Shown: positions 32,429 to 45,189 of the stretch, piece by piece
Position numbering within the stretch: position 1 is the stretch's first letter
How the letters are laid out: every line of letters begins with the position of its first letter
Assembly (NCBI GenBank): GCA_030068075.1
Contig: CM057827.1
Location: 65,610,500-65,674,499 of the forward strand
Direction: 5' to 3'
From: Paguma larvata
Lineage: Eukaryota; Chordata; Mammalia; Carnivora; Viverridae
DNA length: 64,000 nt
Program-made: the position numbers and the translations under genes
The notes under the pieces: model-generated
The model's input: only the letters and a program-made list of their open reading frames with translations
The model's database searches: none
Told to the model about the DNA's origin: nothing

Positions 32429-32770
32429 TATATGGTTTCACTCATACATGGAATCTAAAAAAAAAAAAAAAATCAATAAACAATAAGCAGAATCAGACCT
32501 GTAAATATAGAGAACAAACGGATGATTTCCAGAGAGGTTTGGGGGTGGAAGGTGGAGTGGGAGATACAGACTTCCAGTTATGAAATGAATGTCATAGGAA
32601 TAAAAGCCTGTAAGTATACATATAAGTAAAATAAAAGGATTATATGATATTCTAAAAGTGTTGCCTGGTGACCAATGGTAGCTCCACTAGTGGTGAGCAT
32701 AACATAATGTATAGAGAAGTTGAGTCACTATGTCCTATACCTGAAACTATTGTAACATTGTGTCAACTAA
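32429..32770 (+). mobile_element. LINE-1 3' UTR, sense half of a 5'-inverted L1
   Basis: 'tatggtttcactcatacatg', 'agagaacaaacggatgattt', 'ggtggagtgggagata' and the final 'gtgtcaactaacatatatat' are carnivore L1 3' UTR landmarks in sense order. The head-to-head arrangement with the preceding fragment is the expected product of twin priming. Confidence 0.8.
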
Positions 32771-33839
32771 CATATATATATATATGTCAGTAATTATATT
32801 AAAGTGAACTTAATATACTAATTAAAATCTAGTTATTTAATTAGATTTAAAAAAACCTATATGCTCCTTACAGTAAACAAAATTGATTCCCAAAGCTTCT
32901 TTTTTCTATTTTCTTGCATGTAATATCCAATACAATAATTATTGTTAATTTCTGTATATGTTTTCTATGTTCACTAAACACAGTAATTATAATCAATTCT
33001 CAGTCAGAATTTTATAGCTATTCTCCATCTTCTGTATCTCTAATGTCTACCTCTCAAAAGGCCCTTACTTAGTATATAAACCCAGTAATATCATACACCC
33101 AAAACAAAAACTGAGAAAAAAAAAAAAAGAAACAACAACTATAAAACCTTACTTTCTAACCCATTATTCTCAGGAATTTTTATCTACTTCGGGGGTTGGG
33201 GGAAGTCCGTATTCCTTGTCTCTATGTCACTCCTTGAAGCTTTGCCATCCAGATTCTGTTTCCAGCAATGTTGTTGCCCGACTTCCTAAACTCCTATATT
33301 TTTAATCTTTTCCTTAACTGAACTATCCCTTGAAACTCCCCTAAATTAATTCCCACTACCCTAATGTTTCCTTAGATGCCTATTTCACTGTTTTTTAGTT
33401 TACCAGGAAAGCTCTTTTCCCTTTGTCTGGTGCTTCTAGGTAGGTAGACCGCCAAAATTGAAGATAGAATTCTCTTCTCTACTGGCCCCTCACAGACTCT
33501 GTGACCTCATCAGCCTTGGTAACCTTATGTGTTTATTTCTTTGTGGGTGGTTCCAAGTGTCACTTACAACCCTGCCCCTCTCTCTGCCTGCTAAACACTG
33601 CCATCTGAATGTCTTACTAATTAATTACCAAAATCTATTCCTTCTACCCTTTAAAGTACCTCAGGAATCACTATCATTTTTCTGAACCCAGTGTCCCTAC
33701 TTTAATCGTGCTCAAATCTCAAATATCTCTCATGTAATCCAATATAAAATTTACTTATTTTTCTGTCCTTTAGCCCTTCATCTCCAAAACAATGTCAGTA
33801 GAACTTGATTTCTCTAGGTGTTTTTTTAAAGAAATTTTA
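32771..33839. other. Mostly unique DNA, possible weak L2
   Basis: No gene is seen. 33440-33780 is pyrimidine-rich and includes 'ccatctgaatgtcttactaa', which could be a diverged sense L2, but I cannot support it. Confidence 0.4.
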
Positions 33840-34050
33840 GTATTTTTTAAAAAATTTTAAATGTTTATTTATGTTGGGAGCCAGAGAAAAAGGGAGGAGG
33901 GGCAGAGAGAGAAGAGACAGAGAATCCCAAGCAGGCTCCATACTGCCAGTGCAGAGCTCAACACAGGGCTGGATCCCACAAACCATGAGATTATGACCAG
34001 AGCCAAAACCAAGAGTCAGAGGCTCAACCAACTGAGCCACCTAGGTGCTC
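33840..34050 (-). mobile_element. Carnivore SINE, older type, minus strand
   Basis: On the minus strand: head gagcacctaggtggctcag, 'ggtcataatctcatggtttg', a body with the older carnivore sequence, a CT block and an aataaacattt-type tail. Both strands carry spurious frames here. Confidence 0.93.
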
Positions 34051-37000
34051 ATGATTTTTTTTTTTTAATAGGAAGCTCATATCAAGAGATATTCCTTGGA
34101 AAAAAAAAGTGTCAAAATATTTGAGTAATGCATGTTGGAACCTGTTTGAGAAGGATCAAGTGAATATTAGCACACGAAAGGCTGTAGGAAGTAACATCTT
34201 CAAGAATCTAGTCTTGAATCATGTATATTTATTGTGCAGAATATACTGAGGCAAAATATACTGAGGCTGGGGCTGGTAAAATGGCTTCTTTCTGCTCTTC
34301 GTCGTCAGCAGGTCCAAGCCTCCTACCTCTGTCCTCCAAGACTCTCACTCCGCCATGCATCATAGTCCATTCCATACGTAATTGTTTCTTGAGAGAAGAA
34401 TCTGCTTCATCTTTTCTTTTTCCATGGTGCCTAACATGATCCACTCTACTCATAAATATTCAATGAAAGTTTCACAATTTGGGGTGGAAGTTCCTTCATA
34501 AATTAATTGGAATAGTAATACCTTATCATTTTTGAACTTTTGGATTGTTTCATTAATATTTATCAATGTAGGTATTATTCCAGACTTTTTCCATGAAAGC
34601 GTCAGACATTTTGAAAAGTTCTTAATCCAGACCACCGAAAAAGCAGAGTATAAATTTCAGGACATTAAACAGTTTCATACTGAACTAAATGAGTTAAATC
34701 TACTCCCAAAGCACCTAAAATTCGGGAAGGAAGTGATTTACTTACTTTCATGAACTCGTTAATTAAGTGCTCATGATACACTAGGCTTTTACCAAAAATA
34801 GAGATGATTCAGTCTTTTTCTGAGAGACCATCTTTAGTTTCTATCTAACTGTTATTATTAGAATACAAATGTGGCTTATTGGTATCTGCCACCCTTTGGG
34901 GACAATGAAGCACACCACAAAGGGAAAATATTGGCACAATGATCATCTTCAGCTAAAATTGCCTAAGAAACAGAAGTTGCTGTCGAATAGGTTGATGTGT
35001 GCTGGCAGAGTTACATGAGAAGTCTGAATTGCCTCTTCCTGCATTATGTCTAGCATGTCAAGCACTCAGTTTCAGATGGGTAGATCTGGTAATCTATCGT
35101 GCCTTTTGTAATTAGCTCAAGGTAACCCAAAGCAACAAGTTTCCTGATGGCAGTACCATGAGTATGGAAGCAAATATGGTAATATGATGACTTTTCTAGG
35201 AGAAGAAATGTCTGTTAGGACACTAGAGAGGTTTCTGGTTCCTAAGCTGTGACATGACATTTCTAACTGTTTATCTACTGAAGGTACCGTTTATATACTA
35301 TGGATTGACAGTGTCTTTTCTTTTGAAAGACTAAAGCTTTTCTTATATGAGCATCTTTAGCTCTTCAATGGAAATCAAATCAGTTGGGAAAATGAGGTTA
35401 ATTTTTCAGTCTTGAACATGAGAAATTAGATATTCAATCTAAGCTGAATTCCTAATGGAATCTGTGAATCTAAATCTTTTTATGCCATTACCTATTTATT
35501 GCAGAGCTATGGGGAATAGGAAAGTTTAAATGCTTCAGCCATTTCTTTCGAAAAACTTTCTTGTGCATTTTAAATCCATGGAATTGCAGGGGAAAGAAAA
35601 TAATCCTCCTGTAAATTAAGTCATGATGGTCTTGATGATCGGGTCAGACCAGCTGATAAGCTCTCTGTAGGAATGCAGCACAGCAATCGACTGTCATAAA
35701 GATTAACATCCATTTGCTTAGCTAATGAGTGCCTCATGCACAGCATATCCAAAGCTCAGGCTTTAAAAGGTTGTATCCATTTTTATCATCACATCTGGAA
35801 GCACATCCAGTGTGGTATACAGCTGCATGACTGATTTTCATGTTTGTGGTTTGTAATCAGTCTCGTTAATTTTTAGTCATATTCCATATATGCTGGTGTA
35901 CTTGGAAATATATATTATTGGGCAGCTGGAAAAGTTTCACTTTTCAGGTGTTGATAAATGCATTTCAGCACTATTTTTCTTTCTCTTTGGCCTTGAATGG
36001 TTCTCTCTTGTTTGACTTGCATAATAGCTTACAAAAGTGAGCCCTTCATAGGTGACAATGCAATAAATGTTTGCACGGGGATTGCTTTAAATAGACATTT
36101 TCGATTACAGAAAAGTCACATGACCCCATTTGGTCTTTTTTACTGCTCTTAAAGTAAGAAAAAAAAGGGAATGCATTCACAAAATGTTAAATGTTTAAAA
36201 TTAGCCTTTGCTATATTTTGCTTTGAAATACCTGCATGTGTACTTTTAAAGATGTCTGAATGATGTGTCATGTTATGTTGAGTATCTTCTTTCAAAATAA
36301 ATCCTGCCCCTCAAGGGTATCTATATCCAAAGTAGCTATGCCGTAATGTAGACTATAATAGCCCTTCTGTGCTAAGAAGAACAGGGATAGAAATAGATAC
36401 TGTATGACTAAATGCTGATTGACAGCTCCATCACAGACATGGCACTTCTTTAGCTAAACTGCAATAAAGAGACTTCATATCACACCATTCAACAGATAAT
36501 AAAATAGCATAAACAGATGTAACCTTGTGGAAAAAATTGTCTGCTCGATTATAGTGATAACAAATTGTACACTTACTTTTTAAATATCTTAGATAAAGAT
36601 CACAAAAGTAAGTGTCGATTCACAAGGCAAACTTCATTCTCATTTATCCTTGTAAATGTTGTTTCTAATGGAAAATAACATTATGTCTGGATACTCTCAA
36701 AATGCATGAGTGCAAAATATTTTCTTAGGATGTACAAATTTTTTAAATGTAAATGCTGATTGAAATATTTCCAAGTTCCAGATTGGAGATAGTTTAAAAG
36801 CTCCTACAGAATGAAACTTTACTTTGAACCCAGAGTTTACTGCATTGGTATATTACTGGATGGCGGGGGCAGGGGAGAGCTGAAGGATTCTTTGCATCAG
36901 AAATTTTATAAGAAATAAATAGGATGCTTTCAAAAGCAAAGACCGTTGCTACTCACAGAATCGCACATGACAATGAATGGCATCATTATTATGAGTAGCA

Positions 37001-38245
37001 TAGACTCATCTAAATGTACCCTTGGAATCATGGAATCCTCAAGAACTCCTTCTCAGTTTCAAGAACTTGTATAAAAATTGATAAAGTAAAAAATAATTTG
37101 AGTATTGCTGACCATACTTCGTCATTTTGTAACATATACAAAATATACTTTTGAAGTTATTTCTCTTTGATTTCTTTTAATTTGATTGTTGTTACTCCTA
37201 ATGACTGCATCTCTAGCACCATTAAGAGTTACCACTGGCTTAATTATGACCCACATGCTCTGTGTAAATCATCTTTCATTCAAATTAATGAGAGATTTGA
37301 TCCAAAACACATGTGATTGTGTCCATATCCGATTTCATTTCAATCAGACAGCATTATTTTTCCATGATCTTTTTTAATATTTTAAATATTTTTTAAAACT
37401 GAATTTAACAAGTTATAAGGTTAAAATTCCTATCTGTTTTGACCCACGCGAGGTAACTGAATTGAGATACTCTCAATGATAGAGCAGAAGGGAGTGTAAT
37501 TAATGGCATCCACACAGAATCCTTGGGACATATAGAGTTTCTCCATCTCTGAATCCAGCAATGCTGTCAGTGTTTTGGCTGACAGCCTATAACCCCCTTT
37601 TAACCTGAGCCTAGCTTACTCAGCAAGCTATGGCAAATGACTGCTGAGCTGTTACTTTCTTATTTCAAAATACACCTCCAGTTGAGAGAGGGACATGCTC
37701 TTTTACATATGGTATGGGATTTTGTTTGGGAATTCAGTTTTCTGTTATGAGTTTTTTAAAGAAATGTGCAGCAGAAGCAGTGGCAAAAAAAAATTAGAAA
37801 CTTTGGAAAGGAAAGAAGGAGGGTGAACTCACAGAAAGCGATGCCATCCTTGTTTTGGCCAGGCATAGAGAAGTTGAGAAACACTCTGTAGGTGGGCCAA
37901 CAAAATCTATCACGTAGGACAGGGACTACAGAGTTCTGACCTAGGGTTCTTCCACTTAGCCTGTAAGCCACCACCACTCACAGCTAGACTAGAGCAGCTT
38001 TATGCTACTCTCCCATACCCTGACACAGCTAAAGAAGTAGTAGTTGAGGGTTGGTGAAGAAAGGCAGGGATTATAATGAACCTGCGTAAGAAAGGGTACG
38101 TAAGGAAGAAGAAGTGACAAAAGTGAGGCACGATCTCCTAAAGAGTGACGATTACAAGCACAAGGACCACAAATTCCCCCCACACTCTGGGAAACACCCA
38201 TGCTTCCAAACCTAATCTCCGAATCGAGTCAGGTAGAGCATTCAA
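34051..38245. other. About 4.2 kb of repeat-poor DNA, possible conserved non-coding block
   Basis: Apart from a T run at 34057-34068 and a short direct repeat (aatatactgaggc twice, about 34241-34268), I recognise no transposon. The stretch 35400-36700 is rich in TAAT-type cores and GC-balanced segments such as 'cagctgataagctctctgta' and 'gcctcatgcacagcatatcc'. It looks like conserved developmental non-coding DNA. Conservation cannot be tested from one sequence. All frames are under 101 codons. Confidence 0.4.
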
Positions 38246-38249
38246 GTCG

Positions 38250-39490
38250 TGTGCTTCATTCAGTCAGTCATCATTCATTCATCTACAAACATTTATTGAG
38301 AACAACCTGTGTTTAAGACACCATCGTAACACTGTGGATGTAGTGCCGAATAAGATGAAGACCTTGCCCTCAAGCATACAATCTAGTCAGGAAGCAAACA
38401 ATAACCAAGTGAATACGTATATTTCAAGCAGTCTCAAATGCTATTAAGGAACATAAAGGAGGATAACGAAGGGGATTCATGCTGACAATCTCTGGTGGGG
38501 AAGGTAGACGCTATTTCCTTATTGGGTGATCGGTGAAGGCCTATCTGCGGAGCTAGAATATGAACAGAAATATAAAACAAGTTAGGCAGGGAACCATGTA
38601 AAGGTTTTAGGAAGAATTTTCAGGAAAGAGGGAATAGCAAATACAAAGGACCTGAAGTAAAAGTACGTTTGGTGGCTAGTATTAAAGCAGAGTGGGAACT
38701 AAGGCAGAGAATGAATGAAAATCATGGTAGAATATTAGGCAAGGGGATCCCAGAAGTTTTCATAAGCCATGGCAATAGGTTTGAGTTTTATCACGAATGG
38801 GATGAGAAACCATTAGTAATTTCTCTATAGAGGAAAGATATAAAACTGGTTTAAATCTTTAAAATGACTCCAAGGCTTCTGATCTGAGCAAATGGATGAA
38901 CAGCACCATTATTTGCTGAGGCGAGGAACACTGGAGAGGAACATGTTACAGGGGAAGAAGGCAGGGAAAGGTAAGAAAAAAGTTCTGATTTAGATGAGGT
39001 GTGGGATATGTATTAGACAACAGAAAGGGAATATTAAGTTGGTAAATGAATATAAAAGTCTAGATCCCTGGGGAGAAGTCTGTACTGGTGGAAAAGATTT
39101 AGACAACATAAGTATTTAGATGATATATATATTTAATCTAGTCCCCCAGACTAGAAGAGATTGTAGAATGACTGTAGAAAGAAAAGAGAATACCAAGAAC
39201 CGCATCAAGGCTCTCTAACATGAAGAGGAGCCTGCAAGGGAAATGGAGAAAAATCAGTAAGGAAGGACAAAAAGAATCAGTGTGGTGTCTCGTAAGTTAA
39301 GAAAGTATGTCAATAACGAGGCAGTGGGCAACCCCGTCACATTCTGCAAAGAGATCAAGTATGAGGTGGGCTGAGAACAGATCACTGGATTTGGCAAATG
39401 ATAGTTGTCAACGATGTCCTTGAGAAGATTTCAGTGGGAGAGTACGGGCAAAAGCCTGACTGCACAGGCCGAGGAAAAAATGGAAAGAAA
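38250..39490 (-). repeat. Long LINE-2 copy, minus strand
   Basis: About 1.2 kb of colinear reversed L2. It starts at the 3' end ('tcattcattcatctacaaac', 'atttattgagaacaacctgt', 'ttgccctcaagcatacaatc'), passes 'tcggtgaaggcctatctgcg', 'caaaggacctgaagtaaaag', 'atgactccaaggcttctgat' and 'tagatccctggggagaagtc', and ends at 'gggcaaaagcctgactgcac'. It is the longest L2 in the window. All frames are broken. Confidence 0.88.
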
Positions 39491-40389
39491 AGAAGAGATT
39501 AAAAACAAGATTGGACCCTTACTTTCCTCATTAATAAAAAAGCAAAACTTGATCCAAATAATATGGGATTTTTATTATCTAGACATTTTTCATATTTTTA
39601 TCATGAGTTTGAGCTCTTTTTATGTCTGCCCTTTTGCCAAATCCTAAATTTCTGGTTCATTTCATTCTCTTTCATTGCAATTAAATGTGAGAGAGAAAGT
39701 TATTGGACATTAGCACTTTCCCCCCAGAACTAATTTTTCAATTTCAGAGGTCAGGTGACATCATAAAATATATCTAACATAGCTTAAGAGGAGTTAATAA
39801 GATGCCTTTCACTTTGGTCCAAAACGGACAGTGCTTTCAATAATTACACTTTGATAACTAGACTATGATATAGTTAGAAGATATTCCCGTCTTGGTAATA
39901 CAAATATTCAAGTCAATGAATTACCTTCTATGGAAAGAACAGAATGAGAACCTCTTGTTTAGGCATATCTGCTCATATTCAAAACCGTAAAACAAACAAA
40001 CAAAAAAATACACAAAAAACTCCACAACTCTGGCCAGTCAAGCAATGGTTGTATTATTACTACTATTACAACTACTATTACTTCTGCTACTACCACCATC
40101 ACTAATAATAATGAGTAAATTAGGCTAGAGTGATTTGTTAATTATGGTCTAACTTTCAACGGAATGAAAAGTGAATCATAAGCAGTGCTTTAGTGCAGTA
40201 TTTACCTATGGTTCATGTGACCCCAAATCTGTCAACATTAAACTACAGCTTCTGTAGAACAGATGGAATTATGCTGCTGGTAGGGGGTCTGTGATAGAAA
40301 AGAAATATATATTTGGTCTTTGTCCCTGTTTCTGGTGTAGAACTAAATAAAACCTTTGGAATTTCCTAAGTGATGAAAGCCACAACTCT
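39491..40389. other. Unique DNA with a trinucleotide-rich patch
   Basis: No gene is seen. 40049-40113 is built of tta/cta/ctg/cca trinucleotides (an imperfect microsatellite). 39988-40022 is an aaac-type A-rich stretch. Confidence 0.5.
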
Positions 40390-41134
40390 TTCTTTTGTCA
40401 TGTGAATGAGGGGACTTTTGGATGCAGCAATGGCTGGGGGCAGGTTACCTTAAGAACTAACCTTGTGAATAAAAGGGTTGAAACTTTCATTCTGACGCCC
40501 CAGCTTCTGGGGAGCAGAGAGAAGCTGGAGGTTGAGATCAATCATCAATGGCCAATGGTTTAATCAATCATCCCTAGGTCACAAAACCTCCATAAAAACC
40601 CAAAGGAGATGATTTGGAGGGCTTCTGTGTGGTGAGCACTTGGAGACGTGGGCAGAGTGGCACATTTAGAGAGAACATGCGAGGAAGCTCTTCTTCCCCT
40701 CCTCATACCTTGCCCTGTGCAACTCTTCCCTCTAGCTGTTCCTTAATTATATTTTTTTACAGGAAACTGGTGATTTTTAACAGGAAACTGTTTCTGCATG
40801 TTCTGTGAGCCAGTCTAACAAGTTAATTGAATCCTAAGAGGGGATATGTTGTAACCCAACCATTTGGTCAGAAATGCTGGACTTGTTATTGGCATCCCAA
40901 GTTGTGGGGTGTCATTGGAACCTCCAGTTTTTAGCTGGTTGGTCAGAAGTACAGGTAATAGTCTGGGCTTGTGACTGGGGACAGTGTCTAAAGGCGGGGT
41001 CTGTCTTATAGGACTGAGCCCTCAAACTGGAATATGACACTATCTCTAGGTAGATTGTGTTAGAATCAAGTTGAATCTCCAACATCCAGCTGGTATCAGA
41101 GAATTGTTTGATATTGTGTAGGAAGCACCCCCAA

Positions 41135-41135
<1 letters not shown>
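40390..41135 (+). mobile_element. Old LTR-like interspersed repeat, family not assigned
   Basis: Features in order: 'aacctccataaaaaccca', 'acgtgggcagagtggcac', 'ataccttgccctgtgcaa', 'gttctgtgagccagtcta', 'ggaacctccagtttttagct', 'aggactgagccctcaaac' and 'catccagctggtatcagaga'. I recognise this string of landmarks as a dispersed mammalian repeat, but I cannot name the family or give ends. It runs straight into an AC microsatellite. Confidence 0.5.

Positions 41136-41182
<47 letters not shown>
41136..41182. repeat. AC microsatellite, about 47 bases
   Basis: Pure ca/ac run. Antisense frames of Cys-Val repeats (40912-41178) are artefacts of it. Confidence 0.97.
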
Positions 41183-41185
<3 letters not shown>

Positions 41186-43762
41186 CCACATAGGAATTTG
41201 GTCCAGAAAACTAAAATAGGGCCTGATTGAAATTTAAGTTATATGTTCAATGTACTATGAGTTTTGTTCTGATTTATTAGAGAGATCATGTATCAAAATG
41301 AATTGATGGATGCATTTTCCCAAATATGATGGTTTATTCCTGACTTATGAATTATTATTTCTAAATAAATCAAGGTTTATTTTCAGGTCAGTAACAAGTA
41401 AGATATTCTAAATTATATTTGCTTAATATAATATTAAAAAATATTACTCTTGTATAATATTCTGAGCCATTACACCTCATGCAAAATTATAGTTGGTAAT
41501 TTATTTTGAAAATTTTCTGGAAGGATTTTCCTTGTTTAGAGGAAGTGACATTTCTTCTTTCAAGTCATAGAAACATACAGTTAATAAATAAAAGCGGTAT
41601 TATGGAGGAATTCAGAATGTGTTTATAGGAAAAAATTAATCAATTGTCCACTCTGTCAGATTGTACACATCAAAGACTTTTCTCTTAGAGCTCAAGTTTT
41701 AAACCAGTATTTTCTAATTAGCCAGTAGGCTGATAGTCACACCCCATCTGCTCTTTCCCCAACTCATAACACACTCTGTCTAGCTCTTCCAGAGCTGCAG
41801 CAGGCTCCTGCTGTTGTTCCTCACGTAGCATCGACTTCCTTTCTGCCCTGCTCCCAGCCCACCCTTGTTTGGAGCCATCAGCTCTGGGTCAGCTGTGACT
41901 CAGCACCGAGTTTCATACTAGGGTAAGTTGAAATCCGTTTCCAAGCCATTAACTCTGTATTTGTTCAAGCCAAGAGTCACAACCCCACCTAAATCCTGTA
42001 TTTTCTGCTAGGTCTTGACCCATTCTTTTGTAGAGGTTGCATGTCCTCCTTCAGCCCAGTCACAAGGAAATCCAAATAAGGGTTAAATCCTGACTCTGCT
42101 TGGATTTGAAAACTTTTCCCACTCTAGATGCACACAGAGAACGACTTGAAGCTACAAGGACAGAATCTGATAGAACATCTCTTTCCCTAGTCATGTGCAA
42201 GGATAGATTAAAGCTAAACATGGCTCAAATCAATCAAAAGTTCAGACTACTGAAAACTGCTCCTTGACTCTGGGAAACTGATGCAGCTTGCTATTAGGTG
42301 AAAATCTATGAACTGAGAAGGCTACCATTAATGAAACTTTTTAAAAAATACCCATCGTTTCTGATGTAACCGTAGATGATGATACAATAATGTGATGTTC
42401 TTCCACCCATGTTGGATATATGCTTATTTGGCAGTGAGAACATAGGAGAAAAAATACTGCCAGTCTCTTTTGTTTTTAATAGCAAATAAGATATATGATG
42501 CTTTGCTCCATTAATCACATATGATGTATATCACTGTACTTTATCTTTTGCTTGCCTATATGATAGTGTTTAGTTAGATGGTGATATTGATATCAAAACA
42601 GAGACTTGACATTGTTTGGAGTGGACTGTAATTCAGCTGCTAAAATTTTCCATCTTATTTTCCACATCTTAAAAACAGGAGTCTGCTCTACTGCTCCTAG
42701 TTCTTAAACATAGTAAGACATTGCACAAGATTAAGATCTAATTATTAGAAGAGAATACTATGCTAAATTATAAGAAACTTTATCTCCCATTCCTTTCTGA
42801 TCTGATTTATTCATAAATTTTATATATTATGTCATTTCATAGTTCCATTTCTAAGTAAAAATAATTACTTAACATTCCCAAAAAGTATATACAGCTTTGT
42901 TAAGGTACTCTGGAACATTCTTTACCGAGAGAGATGTTTTTCTTAAAAGAAGATACCCAAACCTCCAAACTAATTGGCTGTTCCTTCAAGGAGCATGTTT
43001 ATACCAGCAGGATCTTTGAGTCCTCCTCACTTGCTGCTAGCTATGATGTGGCAGATTGGGTCCAGATTCTGACTTAAATGTCTTGGGTAGGAAACTCAGA
43101 AGGTGAATTTTTAGTGGGGCCTCCGTATCCTAAAAGCTGCTGCTCGACTGGCAATAAATGTAGCAGTAAAATTGGAGTCTGTAAGAAAATAGATTTAAAA
43201 AACTGTCTTGAACATAAGCATAAATTATGAACAAAGATTAAGTGCCACATGCTTACAAAATTTCTCTTTCCAAAGAATGTGCTATGGAACTTCTGATTTT
43301 AAAATAAGAAATGTCATTTATTTATTTTTTTGCTCTTCAGTCAACAAATGTTCAATAATGTGGCTGCTCGTTTACTGACACAGCCTGCTCATTTTCTGAG
43401 CCGGCTAAATCCCACCTTGTCTCAGTGCTCACTACATTTGACCTTTTGTTATAGAGCTCAGAAACCTTGCAAAATAGGCACTAACTAACTAAAACCAAGG
43501 AAATACCATTCGGGGTTATATTCTAATCAGGCAACAATCTGGTAGTGACTCTCCAGGCTCTGACAGACAGAAACATTTAGCTGTGATTGTGTATGATATC
43601 ATGTGAGTGAGTAAGAATCTTGTTGTGTTCATCAGTCTGTTTACATCAGGAGCTTGTAAAGAAGAAAATCACTTCACTTTGTGATGATGATTCTCTCTGA
43701 CCTTTCCTAACACCTGCAGAGACTAGATCATGCAGCGATCCCATCAAACACATTCCTTCACA

Positions 43763-43763
<1 letters not shown>
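41183..43763. other. About 2.6 kb of unique DNA
   Basis: No gene or transposon is recognised. A GC-richer patch at 41740-42010 contains tcagctgtgactcagca (AP-1/MAF-like tgactcagca at about 41899-41908), a possible regulatory site by motif only. Confidence 0.45.

Positions 43764-43801
<38 letters not shown>
43764..43801. repeat. AC microsatellite, about 38 bases
   Basis: Pure ca/ac run. Confidence 0.97.
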
Positions 43802-43803
<2 letters not shown>

Positions 43804-44805
43804 GTAAGTATTCAATGGAAAGTGTAACTACTAGAGGTATATATTTAAGTTATAAAGGTTTTTGTCTTTAAAGTCTAAGATGTCACGATTTTGCAGTAGT
43901 AGAACTGCTGCTTCCTTTTCTCATTTGAACTTGACCTTTCTGGATTCATTCTAAATCCCACTATGACAGCAATCTAAATGATGGAAATGATGGATATTAA
44001 TAACTGGTGACATTTTTCTTTTTTTGTCTAGGGAAAAAGAACCTAATAAGAAAGCAAGAAGATGTATTTGTATTGGTAGGTTTGTGTGTGTGTGTGTGTG
44101 GTTATCCATCAAATAGATGGATCTTATCGAATAATCTACTAATAATTTTGTCTTTCCTTTTATTATGTATAGAAAACTTGCACTTCATCAAATTACTTCT
44201 GCCAGTTTTCTATACATACAGTAAACGATTTTAGAAATTAACTCAGTAGAGCTCTTTGTTAGAATTTGTCATTTATCTATTAAAATTCTTCAGCTTTTGT
44301 CAGACAATGTACTTAGCTCTGTAATAAGAGTCCCCGAAGATGTGTGTGTGATTTGTCAAAAGAGAGACAAAAAGTGTATAAAACTCTAAAATGTCAGCAA
44401 TCAGGAGATTTAACAGACTTTAGTAAATTTACATAGAATGAATAGAAATCTTTGATATTAATAAACTTAGCTCGGGGGAGTACAATGGAGGGGGCAAAGA
44501 ATGATAATTTAAATACAATTTCAACATCACTTCTTCCAAATTTAAAAATTATTATGGATAAAGGTATGATAGAGTTTAAATAACATAAATGTAACTGTTT
44601 ATCATCACTCCAAAGTTTCAGAGTGAGAATATTTTTTCTAAAGTGAACCAGTGAAGTCTGTAATTCTTCACTTAGTTTATTTTCTCCACCAAAAGTACTA
44701 ATGGTGAATGAGACAAAGCATATTACATATTTTCAGATTATCTGGTAGAGAGCGTATAGAAGCAAATTGGTTGGCTTTACTGAATCCAAAAATATGTTGT
44801 ATGTA
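43802..44805. other. Unique DNA with a short GT run
   Basis: A short TG run lies at about 44084-44101. No gene or transposon recognised. Confidence 0.5.
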
Positions 44806-45184
44806 TGTGTTAGGACTGCCATAACAAAATACCATAGAGTGGGTGGCTTAAAAGACAGAAATTTATTTTCTTGCATTACTGGAGGCTGGAAGACCAAGAT
44901 CAAGGTCTAGTATCTTCTGAGGCCTCTCTCTTTGGCTGCAGGTGGCAGTCTTCTCATTGTGTCCTCACGTGGTTTTTCTTCTGTGCACAAGCATCCTGGT
45001 GTTCTTTATGTGCCCAGATTTCTTCTTATAAAGACACCAGTCTGATTATATTAGGCTTTAGCCTAATGGGTTCTATTTAACTTAATCGCCTTTTTAAAGG
45101 CCCTATCTTTACATACAGTTACATTGTAATATATTAGGACTTCCACATATGAATTTTAGGGAGACACAATTCAACCTATCACAG
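44806..45184 (-). mobile_element. MLT1-like solo LTR (ERVL-MaLR), minus strand
   Basis: The plus strand is the reverse complement of an MLT1-type LTR: 'ggactgccataacaaaatac', 'gtgggtggcttaaaagacag', 'aaatttattttcttgcatta', 'ggaggctggaagaccaagat', 'ctcattgtgtcctcacgtgg', 'tataaagacaccagtctgat', 'ggccctatctttacatacag', 'catatgaattttagggagac'. The poly(A) signal is at about 44861-44866 (minus strand). It ends in TGT/ACA-like termini, and the word atgta on both sides (44801-44805 and 45185-45189) may be the TSD. No internal sequence is present. Confidence 0.88.
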
Positions 45185-45189
45185 ATGTA

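Noticed and set aside
34229..34453. 74-codon charged minus-strand frame (VDHVRHHGKRKDEADSS)
   Set aside because: Opposed by an equally long plus-strand frame, no domain, no conserved start context.
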